A stretch of 64,000 bases of DNA, taken from assembly GCF_032918005.1 (NCBI RefSeq), contig NZ_CP136628.1:806001-870000 (forward strand), in the 5' to 3' direction. Within the stretch, counting starts at the first letter, position 1. The number at the start of each line of letters is the position of its first letter. Under the pieces are notes generated by a model. It was given only the letters and a program-made list of their open reading frames with translations, had not been told where the DNA came from and searched no databases. Shown here piece by piece: positions 53,223 through 62,002 of the stretch. The translations under genes were made by a program, and so were the position numbers. The DNA comes from Bradyrhizobium sp. NDS-1. GTDB taxonomy: Bacteria > Pseudomonadota > Alphaproteobacteria > Rhizobiales > Xanthobacteraceae.

Positions 53223-53266
53223 GCGTTTTCGAGCGAAGCGGGTGCCGGTTCACATAGAGAAAACGC
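53223..53266. repeat. Intergenic element GCGTTTTC...GAAAACGC
   Basis: 8-bp inverted ends enclose about 28 bases including GAGCGAAGCGGGTGCCGGTT. It starts directly after the yjbQ stop. The sequence resembles a repeat scattered through Bradyrhizobium genomes (recalled, not searched); it is the only copy noticed here. Confidence 0.6.
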
Positions 53267-53283
53267 GTCAGAACAAAGCTCCC

Positions 53284-53319
53284 ACAAAACAAAACCGGCC
53301 GCGGAGACCGCGGCCGGTT
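53284..53319 (-). terminator. Intrinsic terminator of the MFS transporter gene
   Basis: AACCGGCCGCGG and its complement around three bases form a 12-bp stem; read on the minus strand it is followed by TTTTGTTTTG. It ends the leftward transcript 29 bases after the transporter stop. Confidence 0.85.
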
Positions 53320-53347
53320 CGTATCGATTGAGGTAGGCTGCCGTCGA

Positions 53348-55012
53348 TCAGGTCGCCTTGATGTCGACGTCCTTGGTTTCGGGCAGGAACAGCGTGCCGA
53401 TCACCACGGTAATCGAGGCGAAGATGATCGGGTACCAGAGGCCCGCATAGATATCGCCGGTCGAGGCCACGATGGCGAAGGCGGTTGCGGGGAGGAGGCC
53501 ACCGAACCAGCCGTTACCAATGTGGTAGGGCAGCGACATCGAGGTGTAGCGGATGCGGGTTGGGAACAATTCGACCAGCATCGCAGCGATCGGGCCGTAC
53601 ACCATGGTGACGAACAGCACCAGGACGAACAGCAGTCCGATGATTGCCGCCGGCTGGGCACGGAAGATGTCGAACGGATGCGACATTTTCACGATGCCGG
53701 TGTCGCCTGGCTTCGGATAGCCCGCCGCCTGCACCGCCGCGAGGACGGCCGGGTTGCTGTCCTTCGCGTTGGTGTAGGGCACTTCCTTGCCGTTGACCGT
53801 CACCTTCACGCCGGAGCCGGCCGGGCCCGGTGTCGTCGAGTATTTGACCGACGACTGGGACAGGTAGGCACGTGCGGTGTCGCAAGGCGCGGTGAAGACG
53901 CGGGTGCCGACCGGGTTGAACAGGTCGCCGCAGCCCGCGGGATCGGCCACCACCTCGACCTTGACCTGCTCGATGGCCTTTTCCAGCGCCGGGTTGGCGT
54001 TGCTGGTGATCATCTTGAAGATCGGGAAGAAGGTCAGTGCCGCGATCAGGCAGCCGCCGAGGATGATCGGCTTGCGGCCGATCTTGTCGGAGAGCATGCC
54101 GAACACGATGAAGAAGCCGGTGCCGAGCAGCAGCGACCAGGCGATCAGGAGGTTGGCGGTGTAGCCGTCGACCTTCAGGATCGATTGCAGGAAGAACAGC
54201 GCGTAGAACTGGCCGGTGTACCAGACCACGCCCTGGCCCATCACGCCGCCGAGCAGGGCGAGCAGCACGAGCTTGCCGTTCTGCCAGTTGCCGAAGGCTT
54301 CCGTCAGCGGCGCCTTCGAACCCTTCCCCTCGTCCTTCATCTTCTGGAAGATCGGCGATTCATTGAGGCGGAGCCGGATCCAGACCGAGATGCCGAGCAG
54401 CAGCACCGAGACCAGGAACGGAATGCGCCAGCCCCACGCCGCGAAGTCGGCTTCGCCGAGCGCGGAACGGGTAAACAGGATCACCAGCAGCGACAGGAAC
54501 AGGCCGAGCGTCGCCGTGGTCTGGATGAATGAGGTGTAGTAACCGCGCTTGCCGTTCGGCGCGTGCTCCGCGACGTAGGTCGCCGCACCGCCATATTCGC
54601 CGCCGAGCGCGAGGCCCTGGGCGAGGCGCAGCACGATCAAGATGATCGGAGCCGCGATGCCGATGGTGGCTGCGTTGGGCAGCAGGCCGACGATGAAGGT
54701 CGACAGGCCCATGATCAGGATGGTGACGAGGAAGGTGTATTTGCGGCCGACGATGTCGCCGACGCGGCCGAACACGATCGCGCCGAACGGACGGACCAGG
54801 AAGCCGGCTGCGAACGCCAGCAGCGCGAAGATGTCGCGGGTTGCCGGCGGATAGGCCGAGAAGAACTGGGCGCCGATGATGCCGGCGAGCGAACCGTAGA
54901 GGTAGAAATCGTACCACTCGAAGACGGTACCGAGCGAGGAGGCGAGAATGACGAACCGTTCGTCCTTCGTCATCCCTCCCGCGCTTGTTTGAGATACGGC
55001 CATTGTCGACAT
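53348..55012 (-). CDS. MFS transporter, metabolite:H+ symporter (MHS) type, with large loop insertion
   Basis: A 554-residue, 12-helix transporter. MHS-type signatures are SSLGTVFEWYDFYLYGSLAG at the start, FGRVGDIVGRKYTFLVTILI after TM2 and LRLAQGLALGGEYGGAATYV near residue 135. Relatives import dicarboxylates, tricarboxylates, shikimate or betaine by proton symport. Between about residues 345 and 450 it has an extra hydrophilic segment with two cysteines (DPAGCGDLFNPVG and FTAPCDTARAYL), making it about 100 residues longer than usual. ATG at 55012 follows GGGGAG. It is divergent from the response regulator at 55311. Confidence 0.9.
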   Translation of the reverse strand: MSTMAVSQTSAGGMTKDERFVILASSLGTVFEWYDFYLYGSLAGIIGAQFFSAYPPATRDIFALLAFAAGFLVRPFGAIVFGRVGDIVGRKYTFLVTILIMGLSTFIVGLLPNAATIGIAAPIILIVLRLAQGLALGGEYGGAATYVAEHAPNGKRGYYTSFIQTTATLGLFLSLLVILFTRSALGEADFAAWGWRIPFLVSVLLLGISVWIRLRLNESPIFQKMKDEGKGSKAPLTEAFGNWQNGKLVLLALLGGVMGQGVVWYTGQFYALFFLQSILKVDGYTANLLIAWSLLLGTGFFIVFGMLSDKIGRKPIILGGCLIAALTFFPIFKMITSNANPALEKAIEQVKVEVVADPAGCGDLFNPVGTRVFTAPCDTARAYLSQSSVKYSTTPGPAGSGVKVTVNGKEVPYTNAKDSNPAVLAAVQAAGYPKPGDTGIVKMSHPFDIFRAQPAAIIGLLFVLVLFVTMVYGPIAAMLVELFPTRIRYTSMSLPYHIGNGWFGGLLPATAFAIVASTGDIYAGLWYPIIFASITVVIGTLFLPETKDVDIKAT

Positions 55013-55202
55013 GTTGAGTCGCTCCCCGAAAATGTTTCCTCGCGGCCCAGACGTCCGGACATGCCGGATCAACCCAGGTCTTGCCCGCAAGGTAACATCG
55101 GCGTGAAAGCAGCCCCAATACGACTTTCGGCCTTGCGCACTGGCGTGGAGCTGGCGCCGGTATCAGGCGCTGGCCTGCGGTCGCGGCGGCTTTTGGATTA
55201 AC

Positions 55203-55219
55203 CCCTTTGCAGCAAAGGG
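55203..55219. promoter_or_regulatory. Palindrome upstream of the LuxR-type response regulator
   Basis: CCCTTTGC and GCAAAGGG flank a single A, a perfect 17-bp dyad in the 298-base divergent region (55013-55310), followed at once by GATAATG, which could be a -10 element for the response regulator gene. It may be an operator; no further signal was found in this gap. Confidence 0.45.
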
Positions 55220-55310
55220 ATAATGTGCACTTGCATGCCACGGCCGCTCGGGGAAGAATTGACGCACCCGGGAATCTGTCCGCCGGCCCGCGAACGACAG
55301 CAAGAGAACG

Positions 55311-55982
55311 ATGAACGCTCCCTCGACCCATCTCGTCATCGCCGATGACCATCCGCTTTTCCGGGACGCACTGCGACAGGCGGTGGCCGGGGTCCTGACC
55401 TCGGCCAGAATCGACGAGGCCGGATCGTTCGAGGATCTGACCAAGCTGCTGGAACAGGCCTCGGACGTCGACTTGATCCTGCTCGACCTCTCGATGCCCG
55501 GGATCTCGGGCTTTTCCGGCCTGATCTATCTGCGCGCGCAATATCCGGCGATTCCGGTGGTGATCGTTTCGGCTTCCGACGACAGCGCCACGATCCGCCG
55601 CTCGCTCGATTTCGGCGCCTCCGGCTTCATTCCGAAGCGGTTCGGCGTCGAGACCTTGCGCGACGCCATCCTCAAGGTGATGGAAGGCGACGTCTGGATT
55701 CCCGCCGACACCGATTTGTCGGCTGCGGCCGATCCGGACATGACGCGCCTGCGCGACCGCCTGGTGACGCTGACGCCGCAGCAGGTCCGGGTCCTGATGA
55801 TGCTGTCGGAGGGGCTCCTCAACAAGCAGATCGCCTACGAGCTCGGGGTCTCCGAGGCCACCATCAAGGCACATGTCTCGGCGATCCTGCAAAAGCTCGG
55901 CGTCGAGAGCCGCACCCAGGCGGTGATCGCGGCCGCCAAGATCGCCGGGGGCCAGTGGAAGCAGGGCACCCCGACGGGGTGA
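55311..55982 (+). CDS. LuxR/NarL-type response regulator (CrbR/ErdR-like)
   Basis: A 223-residue regulator. The receiver has HLVIADDHPLFRDALRQAVA, phospho-acceptor Asp in LILLDLSMPGISGFSGLIYL and GASGFIPKRFGVETLRDAIL. The LuxR helix-turn-helix is LTPQQVRVLMMLSEGLLNKQ, IAYELGVSEATIKAHVSAIL. The receiver closely resembles the CrbR/ErdR group that partners SLC5-containing hybrid kinases and activates acetate or alcohol metabolism genes in gammaproteobacteria. A kinase of that type lies at 62003-64000. The stop is seven bases from the convergent end of the STAND regulator gene. Confidence 0.9.
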   Translation: MNAPSTHLVIADDHPLFRDALRQAVAGVLTSARIDEAGSFEDLTKLLEQASDVDLILLDLSMPGISGFSGLIYLRAQYPAIPVVIVSASDDSATIRRSLDFGASGFIPKRFGVETLRDAILKVMEGDVWIPADTDLSAAADPDMTRLRDRLVTLTPQQVRVLMMLSEGLLNKQIAYELGVSEATIKAHVSAILQKLGVESRTQAVIAAAKIAGGQWKQGTPTG

Positions 55983-55989
55983 GCTTCTA

Positions 55990-58833
55990 CTAAAGCGTCT
56001 TCAGGAGCGCATCGGCGGCCCTGACGTCCGCCGTCTCGGAACCTGCAGCGAAACCTCCGAGCGCCGATTGGAGCAATAGTCTTGCATCCTTGCGGCCGCT
56101 CCGTCCGGCAAGAAACTGCGCAAGATCGATCGCCGTGCGAAGCTCCCACGCCTTCGCTCCCTTGTCGCGGCTGAGCTCCAGCGACTGCAGGAGAGCGGCC
56201 TCCGCGCCCCCTCTGTTGGGCTCGGGAAGAGACAGCAGCGCCTGGCCCTTCATGCGCAGCAGCTCGGGCATGTAGAGGTGATCGCCGCCTTGCTCGACAA
56301 GGCGGATCGCATCCTCGATCAGTTCTGCGCTCTGCTCGATCTGCCCGAGCGCCAGCAAGCCCTGAACCAGCGCGATGTTGAACGTGGTGGTGAGCAGCTC
56401 GTAGCCGGCATCGTGGAGCTCGCGCAGGCAAGCCCTGATCGTCTCGACGCCAGCCGCGGCGTCGCCGCGCCGGATTGCCAGCTCGCCTTTGACACCCCGG
56501 CCGACGGCGAGATAAGGCCCCATCGAGCGCGCATTGGCATGCGCGATGAAACGGTCGATGTTCTCCTCCGCATTGTCGAGGTCTCCGCTCCAGAGGTCGA
56601 TCGAGACCGCCCAGATCAACGCGATGCAGAGCGTGATCGGGTGATCCATCTGCGCGGCCTCGGTGACCGTCTGCCGCGCCAGTTGCAGCGCATCTGCGGG
56701 CCGGCCCTGCAACCAGAGTTCGCGGGCCAGCGTGATGCCGGCCCGGTTGCGATGATCGAAGCCATGCACGGTGCTGATTCGTTCCGTGCCGGGTCCCTGC
56801 CAGGCGACCTCCAGCATCTTCAGCGCGTCGCGATGATCGCCGGCCAGATGCAGCGAGACGCCGAGGAGGGAATGGGCGAGGGCGATCGAGGCGGGGTCGC
56901 CCAGCGACCTCGCGACGCTGAGGCTCCGCTGCGCGTAGCCGAGTGCGGCGTCGAACTCCCCCATCCGCTCGTGAAAGATGTGCATCCGGCCGAGCAGCTG
57001 GAGCTGGTTGATGTCGTCGCTGCGCGCCTCGGCGATCGCAAGGCTCCTGCTCAGGGCGCTACGCGCCGCCTCGCTGCCGCCGCGGGTGAACATCAAGGTC
57101 AGTCCGAGGGCGGCCTGGATGTGCATCTCCTCGGCGCTGCCGCGCGAGGCGGGAGCGATTGCCAGTAGCGCACGTTCCGACCAGCGCCGGCATTCGATCA
57201 ACAGTGACATCGCCAGGAAAATCGGCGCCGCGGCGGCGGTGAGCGCAATACCGATGTCGAGGTCGCCGTCCGCGCCGAAGCACCAGTCGAGCGCGGCGCG
57301 CACATTGTGAAGCGCGGAGAAGTGAGCCGCCCGTTCGTCGGCGCTCGGCACCGCGGCCCATGCCATGCCGGCCTGCTCCAGCCATCGCCGGTAGTAAGTC
57401 GCGTGGCGGACGGCGAGAGCCGCGTCGCCGGGTTCGACCTCGAGCAGATAGGCGCGCGTCGTGTCGAGCAGACGGTAGCGCATCATGGCGCCGATCGGCC
57501 GCGGCGCGACCATCGATTTGGCCACGAGGCTGTCGACGGCGTCGAACAGGCGGGCGTGGTCGACGCGCTCGTCCGGAACGACCTGGAGCGCTGCATCGAT
57601 GGTGAAATGCCCGGCGAAGACCGCGAGCCTGCGCAGCACGAGGCGTTCGAGATCCGACAGCAGGCCGTAGCTCCAGTCGAGCGTGGCCTGCAATGTCTTC
57701 TGCCGGGGTGGCGCCGTTCGCTGGCCTTGCCAGAGCAGATTGAGGCGCTCGTCGAGCAATGCGGCCGTCTGCTCCAGGCCGTAGGCTTCGACCCGGCCGG
57801 CGGCGAGCTCGATCGCCAGCGCCATGCCGTCGAGCTTGCGGCAGATCCCCGCGATGATGGTCGCATTGGCGTCATCGAGCGTGATCTGCGCGCCGCCGGC
57901 TGTGGCACGTTCGAGGAACAGTTGAAGCGCGGGATAGGTCCGGGCTGCGGCGAGCGTCAGCGACGTGCCGTCGTCGGGCGGAACGGCGAGCGGAGCCAAT
58001 CGATAGACCTGCTCGCCCTCGACGCGCAGGGCCTCGCGGCTGGTCGCGAGGATATGGACATGCGGCGCCGCTTGGAAGATGTCTGCCGCCAGCGGTGCAG
58101 CGGTCGCGATCACATGCTCGCAATTGTCGAGGATCAGCAGCATCCGCTTGTCGCGGAGATGCGCGAGCAGAGCAGGCAGGGGGTCGTCGGCCTCTGCCGG
58201 CAGGCCGAGCATCAGCAGGATCGATGTGATTACGAGATCGGGATCGCTGAGCGCGGCAAGGTCCACGAAGTGCGCGGCATCGGAGAATGTTTCGAGTAGC
58301 TCGTGCGCGATCGCCACGGCGACCGCGGTTTTGCCGACGCCGCCGGGGCCGGCAATCGTGACGAAGCGCGAGGCGATGAGCTTGTCGGAGACGGCGGCGA
58401 TCGCATCGTCGCGCCCGACCATCCGCTGCAACCGGTTCGGCAATTTCACTGGCGGCAATTCCAGCCGCGGGGCGGGGCGCTGTGCCGCCGCAACGTCCGT
58501 TCGTGAAATCGGCGCCACGAAGCAATAGCCGCGGCCGGGGAGCGTTGTGATGTAGCGGGCGCCATCCTTGCCGTCGCCGAGCGCCTTGCGAAGCGCTGCG
58601 ACGTGAAAGCGCAGATTGGCCTCCTCGACGGTGACGCCGGGCCACACCAGCGCCATCAGGTCCCATTTGCTGACGGCCTCGTTCGGCCGCGACATCAGGG
58701 CAATCAGCGTGTCGAAGGCTTTCGCGCCGAGCGGCAACGCGACGCCGTCGCGCATCACGAGCCTTTCATGCGGCGTCACGGAGAATGGCCCGAACGACAA
58801 TGTTCCCGTCGCGGTGCCGGCCGGCTCAGTCAT
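55990..58833 (-). CDS. Winged-helix / NB-ARC ATPase / TPR transcriptional regulator
   Basis: A 947-residue STAND-type regulator. Residues 1-100 are an OmpR/CadC-like winged helix (SFGPFSVTPHERLVMRDGVA, then FHVAALRKALGDGKDGARYI and TLPGRGYCFVAPI) without a receiver domain. Residues 135-430 are an NB-ARC-type ATPase: Walker A ITIAGPGGVGKTAVAVAIAH-like at about 170, Walker B RMLLILDNCEHV and the sensor ILATSREALRVEGEQVYRL. The C-terminal half is TPR-like helical repeats that would sense a ligand. Such proteins switch on neighbouring genes when ligand binding permits ATP-driven oligomerisation. ATG at 58833 gives the natural start. It is divergent from the ohr operon. Confidence 0.9.
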   Translation of the reverse strand: MTEPAGTATGTLSFGPFSVTPHERLVMRDGVALPLGAKAFDTLIALMSRPNEAVSKWDLMALVWPGVTVEEANLRFHVAALRKALGDGKDGARYITTLPGRGYCFVAPISRTDVAAAQRPAPRLELPPVKLPNRLQRMVGRDDAIAAVSDKLIASRFVTIAGPGGVGKTAVAVAIAHELLETFSDAAHFVDLAALSDPDLVITSILLMLGLPAEADDPLPALLAHLRDKRMLLILDNCEHVIATAAPLAADIFQAAPHVHILATSREALRVEGEQVYRLAPLAVPPDDGTSLTLAAARTYPALQLFLERATAGGAQITLDDANATIIAGICRKLDGMALAIELAAGRVEAYGLEQTAALLDERLNLLWQGQRTAPPRQKTLQATLDWSYGLLSDLERLVLRRLAVFAGHFTIDAALQVVPDERVDHARLFDAVDSLVAKSMVAPRPIGAMMRYRLLDTTRAYLLEVEPGDAALAVRHATYYRRWLEQAGMAWAAVPSADERAAHFSALHNVRAALDWCFGADGDLDIGIALTAAAAPIFLAMSLLIECRRWSERALLAIAPASRGSAEEMHIQAALGLTLMFTRGGSEAARSALSRSLAIAEARSDDINQLQLLGRMHIFHERMGEFDAALGYAQRSLSVARSLGDPASIALAHSLLGVSLHLAGDHRDALKMLEVAWQGPGTERISTVHGFDHRNRAGITLARELWLQGRPADALQLARQTVTEAAQMDHPITLCIALIWAVSIDLWSGDLDNAEENIDRFIAHANARSMGPYLAVGRGVKGELAIRRGDAAAGVETIRACLRELHDAGYELLTTTFNIALVQGLLALGQIEQSAELIEDAIRLVEQGGDHLYMPELLRMKGQALLSLPEPNRGGAEAALLQSLELSRDKGAKAWELRTAIDLAQFLAGRSGRKDARLLLQSALGGFAAGSETADVRAADALLKTL

Positions 58834-58930
58834 GGCGAAATCTTGGTCCTTTCGACAGGACCGGATAGCCAGATGATCGCGATCCCGCAAGGCGCCTCCC
58901 TGCATCGGCATCAGACCGCGGATGCAGGCC

Positions 58931-58970
58931 TTGTGAGGCGCGTAAGGTCAGGCCTCACAACTTCTCACAA
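58931..58970. promoter_or_regulatory. Operator array in the regulator/ohr divergent promoter
   Basis: TTGTGAGG (58931-58938) and CCTCACAA (58953-58960) form an inverted repeat with 14 bases between, and TCTCACAA (58963-58970) repeats the second half-site exactly 10 bases further on. Head-to-tail half-sites one helical turn apart are what OmpR-type winged helices bind. It lies 97 bases from the regulator start and 62 bases from ohr. Confidence 0.65.
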
Positions 58971-59032
58971 GTCCAAACGGGTGTGCTGCCGCGGCCGCTG
59001 CTAGTCAATGGCGTGACGGCAAGGAGATCACT

Positions 59033-59452
59033 ATGACGCAGGCGGCAAAGACGCTCTACACGGCCAAGACCCACACGAGCGGCGGGCGGCACGACGGCAT
59101 GTCGCGCAGCTCTGACGGTCGGCTGGACGTCAAGCTGTCGCCGCCGGGCGCCACAGGCACCGGCACCAATCCCGAGCAATTGTTTGCGGCCGGCTGGTCG
59201 GCCTGCTTCGAGGGCGCGATGGAGATCGCGGCCCGCAAGCGCAGCATCGAGCTTCCCAGGAAATGTGCCGTCGATGCCGAGATCGATCTCGTGCTCGACG
59301 AGGGCGCTTATTCGCTGCGGGCACGCCTCAATGTCAGCCTGCCAGGGCTCGCCCCTGAGATCGCGCGCGGCATCATCGACGATGCGCACCGGACCTGTCC
59401 CTATTCCAAGGCCGTTCGCGGCAATATCGACGTCACGGTCGCACTGATCTGA
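59033..59452 (+). CDS. ohr: Organic hydroperoxide reductase Ohr (OsmC/Ohr family)
   Basis: A 139-residue thiol peroxidase reducing organic hydroperoxides with lipoyl or other dithiols. The N-terminal KTLYTAKTHTSGGRHDGMSR is typical of Ohr, and the two redox cysteines are in AAGWSACFEGAMEIAARKR and DDAHRTCPYSKAVRG. AAGGAGA precedes the ATG. No OhrR gene is adjacent; instead the divergent winged-helix/NB-ARC regulator is the likely controller. First gene of the ohr-hydrolase-P460-SDR set. Confidence 0.93.
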   Translation: MTQAAKTLYTAKTHTSGGRHDGMSRSSDGRLDVKLSPPGATGTGTNPEQLFAAGWSACFEGAMEIAARKRSIELPRKCAVDAEIDLVLDEGAYSLRARLNVSLPGLAPEIARGIIDDAHRTCPYSKAVRGNIDVTVALI

Positions 59453-59487
59453 CGCGCCATCACCCACCATCAAAAGGTAGCACGACC

Positions 59488-60516
59488 ATGAAACAGATCA
59501 TCGACCAGCATCGTCGCCAGTTCTTCGGCGTCGCCGCCGGAACCGTCGCCGTCGGTCTCGGCGTGATCGACCTCGCGCGCGCCGAAACGGAGACCTCGCG
59601 TACCCAGGCATCGAATGCGTCCTTCGGCGCGATCAAGCAGATCGATGCCGGTGTTCTCAATGTCGGCTATGCCGAGGCAGGACCTTCGAACGGTCCCGTG
59701 GCGATCCTGCTGCACGGCTGGCCTTACGACATTCACGCCTTCGTCGACGTCGCGCCGATCCTGGCAAAAGCCGGTTATCGCGTGATCATCCCGCATTTGC
59801 GCGGCTACGGCTCGACGCACTTCCTCGCCAGTGAGACCCCGCGCAACGGCGAGCCGGCCGCGATGGCCGCCGACATCATCGCGCTGATGGACAAGCTCGA
59901 CATCAAGAAGGCGGTCGTCGCCGGCTTCGACTGGGGCGCGCGCACGGCCGACATCATCGCCGCGCTATGGCCGGAGCGCTGCCGCGCGCTGGTGTCGGTC
60001 AGCGGCTATCTGATCTCGAGCCAGGCCGCGGGCAATGCGCCGCTGCCGCCGTCGGCCGAGCTGCAATGGTGGTATCAGTTCTACTTCGCGACCGAGCGCG
60101 GCCGGGCCGGATACGAGAAGTACACGCATGATTTCGCCAAGCTGATCTGGAGGCTCGCCTCGCCGCAGTGGAAATTCGACGACGCCACCTTCGCCCGCAG
60201 CGCGGCGGCTTTGGACAACAAGGATCATGTCGCGATCACGATCCACAACTACCGCTGGCGACTCGGCCTCGCCCAGGGGGAGGCGAAATACGAGCATCTC
60301 GAAAAGAAGCTCGCGGCGGCTCCCGTGATCGAGGTGCCGACGATCACGATGGAGGGCGATGCCAATGGCGCGCCGCACCCGGATCCCAGTGCCTATGCCA
60401 GGAAGTTTTCAGGCCGATACGAGTTTCGCCTGATCACCGGCGGCATCGGTCACAACCTGCCGCAGGAAGCGCCGCAAGCCTTTGCCAAGGCCGTCATCGA
60501 CGCCGACGGCGCTTGA
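59488..60516 (+). CDS. Exported alpha/beta hydrolase, epoxide-hydrolase-like, Tat leader
   Basis: A 342-residue hydrolase. A twin-arginine leader (HRRQFFGVAAGTVAVGLGVI) suggests folded export to the periplasm. The alpha/beta core has the oxyanion HGWPYDIHAF and the nucleophile elbow VAGFDWGARTADIIAALWPE. An Asp, not Ser, occupies the nucleophile position, as in epoxide hydrolases and haloalkane dehalogenases. The catalytic His is probably in GIGHNLPQEAPQ near the end. AAGGTAG lies upstream of the ATG. It sits between ohr and the cytochrome P460 gene; the physiological substrate is unknown. Confidence 0.87.
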   Translation: MKQIIDQHRRQFFGVAAGTVAVGLGVIDLARAETETSRTQASNASFGAIKQIDAGVLNVGYAEAGPSNGPVAILLHGWPYDIHAFVDVAPILAKAGYRVIIPHLRGYGSTHFLASETPRNGEPAAMAADIIALMDKLDIKKAVVAGFDWGARTADIIAALWPERCRALVSVSGYLISSQAAGNAPLPPSAELQWWYQFYFATERGRAGYEKYTHDFAKLIWRLASPQWKFDDATFARSAAALDNKDHVAITIHNYRWRLGLAQGEAKYEHLEKKLAAAPVIEVPTITMEGDANGAPHPDPSAYARKFSGRYEFRLITGGIGHNLPQEAPQAFAKAVIDADGA

Positions 60517-60588
60517 AGATCCGTCAAGACCTTGGTCCAGCCAGGCTGCACCGAGGTTCGCCCGTCGATCCCAGCTTGATGAAACATC

Positions 60589-61152
60589 ATGACGCCCATC
60601 GAATCCAAAACGAAAAAGCACTCCTATGCCATGGCTCTCACCCTGGCCGCGCTCTTACTTGTCGTGCTCCTGACTTGCCTGCCGTATCTCGTCACGATCG
60701 CTCTTGCCGAGGGGCCGGCGCAAGGCAGCGGAGCCGACGCTTCGCCAATCTTCGGCGTCACCATTCCGCCCGGCTACAAGCAGTGGGAACTGATCGCGCC
60801 GGCCGAAGAGGCCGCGCCGCTCGACGAGCTTCGTGCCGTCATCGGCAACCAGACGGCCATCGACGCGTATCAAGCCGGCAAGCTTCCGTTCCCGGACGGT
60901 ACCATTCTGGTCAAGCGCGCCTGGAAGCGGAAACAATCGCCGGAGTTCGCGTCCGCGACGATTCCCGGCGCCGCCACCACGGTTCAGGTGATGGTCAAGG
61001 ATTCCAGGAAGTACGCCGCCACCGGCGGCTGGGGGTTTGGCCGCTTCGTCAACGGCAAGCCGGTCGACGAAGCCCAGCACCGCACCTGCTTTGCGTGCCA
61101 TGAAGCGCGGGCCAAGAGTCGCGATTACGTCTTCACGCGGCTCGCGCCTTAA
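60589..61152 (+). CDS. Cytochrome P460-family exported heme protein
   Basis: A 187-residue protein with an N-terminal membrane/signal segment (YAMALTLAALLLVVLLTCLP) and a P460-type domain ending in the heme attachment motif CFACH within DEAQHRTCFACHEARAKSRD. Upstream motifs typical of the family are IPPGYKQWELIAP near residue 58, LPFPDGTILVKRAWKR and ATGGWGFGRFVNGKP. Family members oxidise hydroxylamine or bind NO, or have unknown electron-transfer roles. ATG at 60589 has a weak ribosome site. Presence in an ohr operon is unusual. Confidence 0.9.
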   Translation: MTPIESKTKKHSYAMALTLAALLLVVLLTCLPYLVTIALAEGPAQGSGADASPIFGVTIPPGYKQWELIAPAEEAAPLDELRAVIGNQTAIDAYQAGKLPFPDGTILVKRAWKRKQSPEFASATIPGAATTVQVMVKDSRKYAATGGWGFGRFVNGKPVDEAQHRTCFACHEARAKSRDYVFTRLAP

Positions 61153-61170
61153 GGCCATCTGGAGATCGCC

Positions 61171-61992
61171 ATGAAGACTTGGTTCGTGAGCGGCGCCTCG
61201 CGTGGACTTGGTCGTGCCATCGTGGAGGCCGCACTCGAGGCGGGAGATCGCGTGCTCGCCTCGGCCCGGGACCCAACGCCGCTCGAGCCCTTGCTCGGCC
61301 CCTTCGGCGAACGGCTCCAGCTTGCAACGCTGGACGTCACCGACGAGGCGGCGGCGCATGCGGCCATCGGCCTTGCCGTAGCGACGTTTGGCAACCTCGA
61401 TGTGGTGGTGAATAATGCCGGTTACGGCGAGCTCGGATCGGTGGAGGACACCAGCCTTGATTCGTTCCGTCGGCAGATCGAGGCGAACCTGATTGGCACC
61501 ATCATCGTCACCAAGGCGGCGATCCCCGTGCTGCGCCGGCAGCACCGCGGGCACATCGTGCAAGTGTCATCCGTCGGAGGCCGCATCGGCGCTCCGGCAC
61601 GCGCGGCCTATTCGGCCGCGAAATGGGGGATCGAGGGCTTTTCGGAGTCGCTGGCACGCGAGATGGCGTTGATCGGCGTGCACGTGACGATCGTCGAACC
61701 CGGCGGCTTCCGCACCGGCTTTGCCCAGGCCGCGCATGCGGCGGGCGAAGGACACCCGGATTACGACGCGGTCGTCGGCGCTGCGGTTAGGATGCAGCGC
61801 GACTACGATGGCCGCCAGCCCGGCGACCCCGCCAAGGCCGCAGCCGTCGTGTTGAAGCTTGCGGACATGGATCGTCCGCCTCTGCGGATCGCACTCGGCA
61901 GCGACGCCGTCGACGCCATCGCCGTGACGGATCGGCTCCGTCTCGAAGAGCTGGAGAAGTGGCGCACGCTCAGTGTCTCGACCGATTATTGA
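61171..61992 (+). CDS. Short-chain dehydrogenase/reductase
   Basis: A 273-residue classical SDR. The cofactor loop is VSGASRGLGRAIVEAALEAG, followed by LDVTDEAAAH, the NNAG motif in DVVVNNAGYGELGS and the catalytic triad Ser (VQVSSVGGRI) and Tyr-x3-Lys (AAYSAAKWGIEGFSESLARE). The Arg in SARDP after strand 2 suggests NADP(H). GGAG precedes the ATG by a good distance. It is 18 bases after the P460 gene, so it ends the ohr operon; its stop is convergent with the kinase gene. Confidence 0.92.
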   Translation: MKTWFVSGASRGLGRAIVEAALEAGDRVLASARDPTPLEPLLGPFGERLQLATLDVTDEAAAHAAIGLAVATFGNLDVVVNNAGYGELGSVEDTSLDSFRRQIEANLIGTIIVTKAAIPVLRRQHRGHIVQVSSVGGRIGAPARAAYSAAKWGIEGFSESLAREMALIGVHVTIVEPGGFRTGFAQAAHAAGEGHPDYDAVVGAAVRMQRDYDGRQPGDPAKAAAVVLKLADMDRPPLRIALGSDAVDAIAVTDRLRLEELEKWRTLSVSTDY

Positions 61993-62002
61993 CCGACGCG
62001 TC

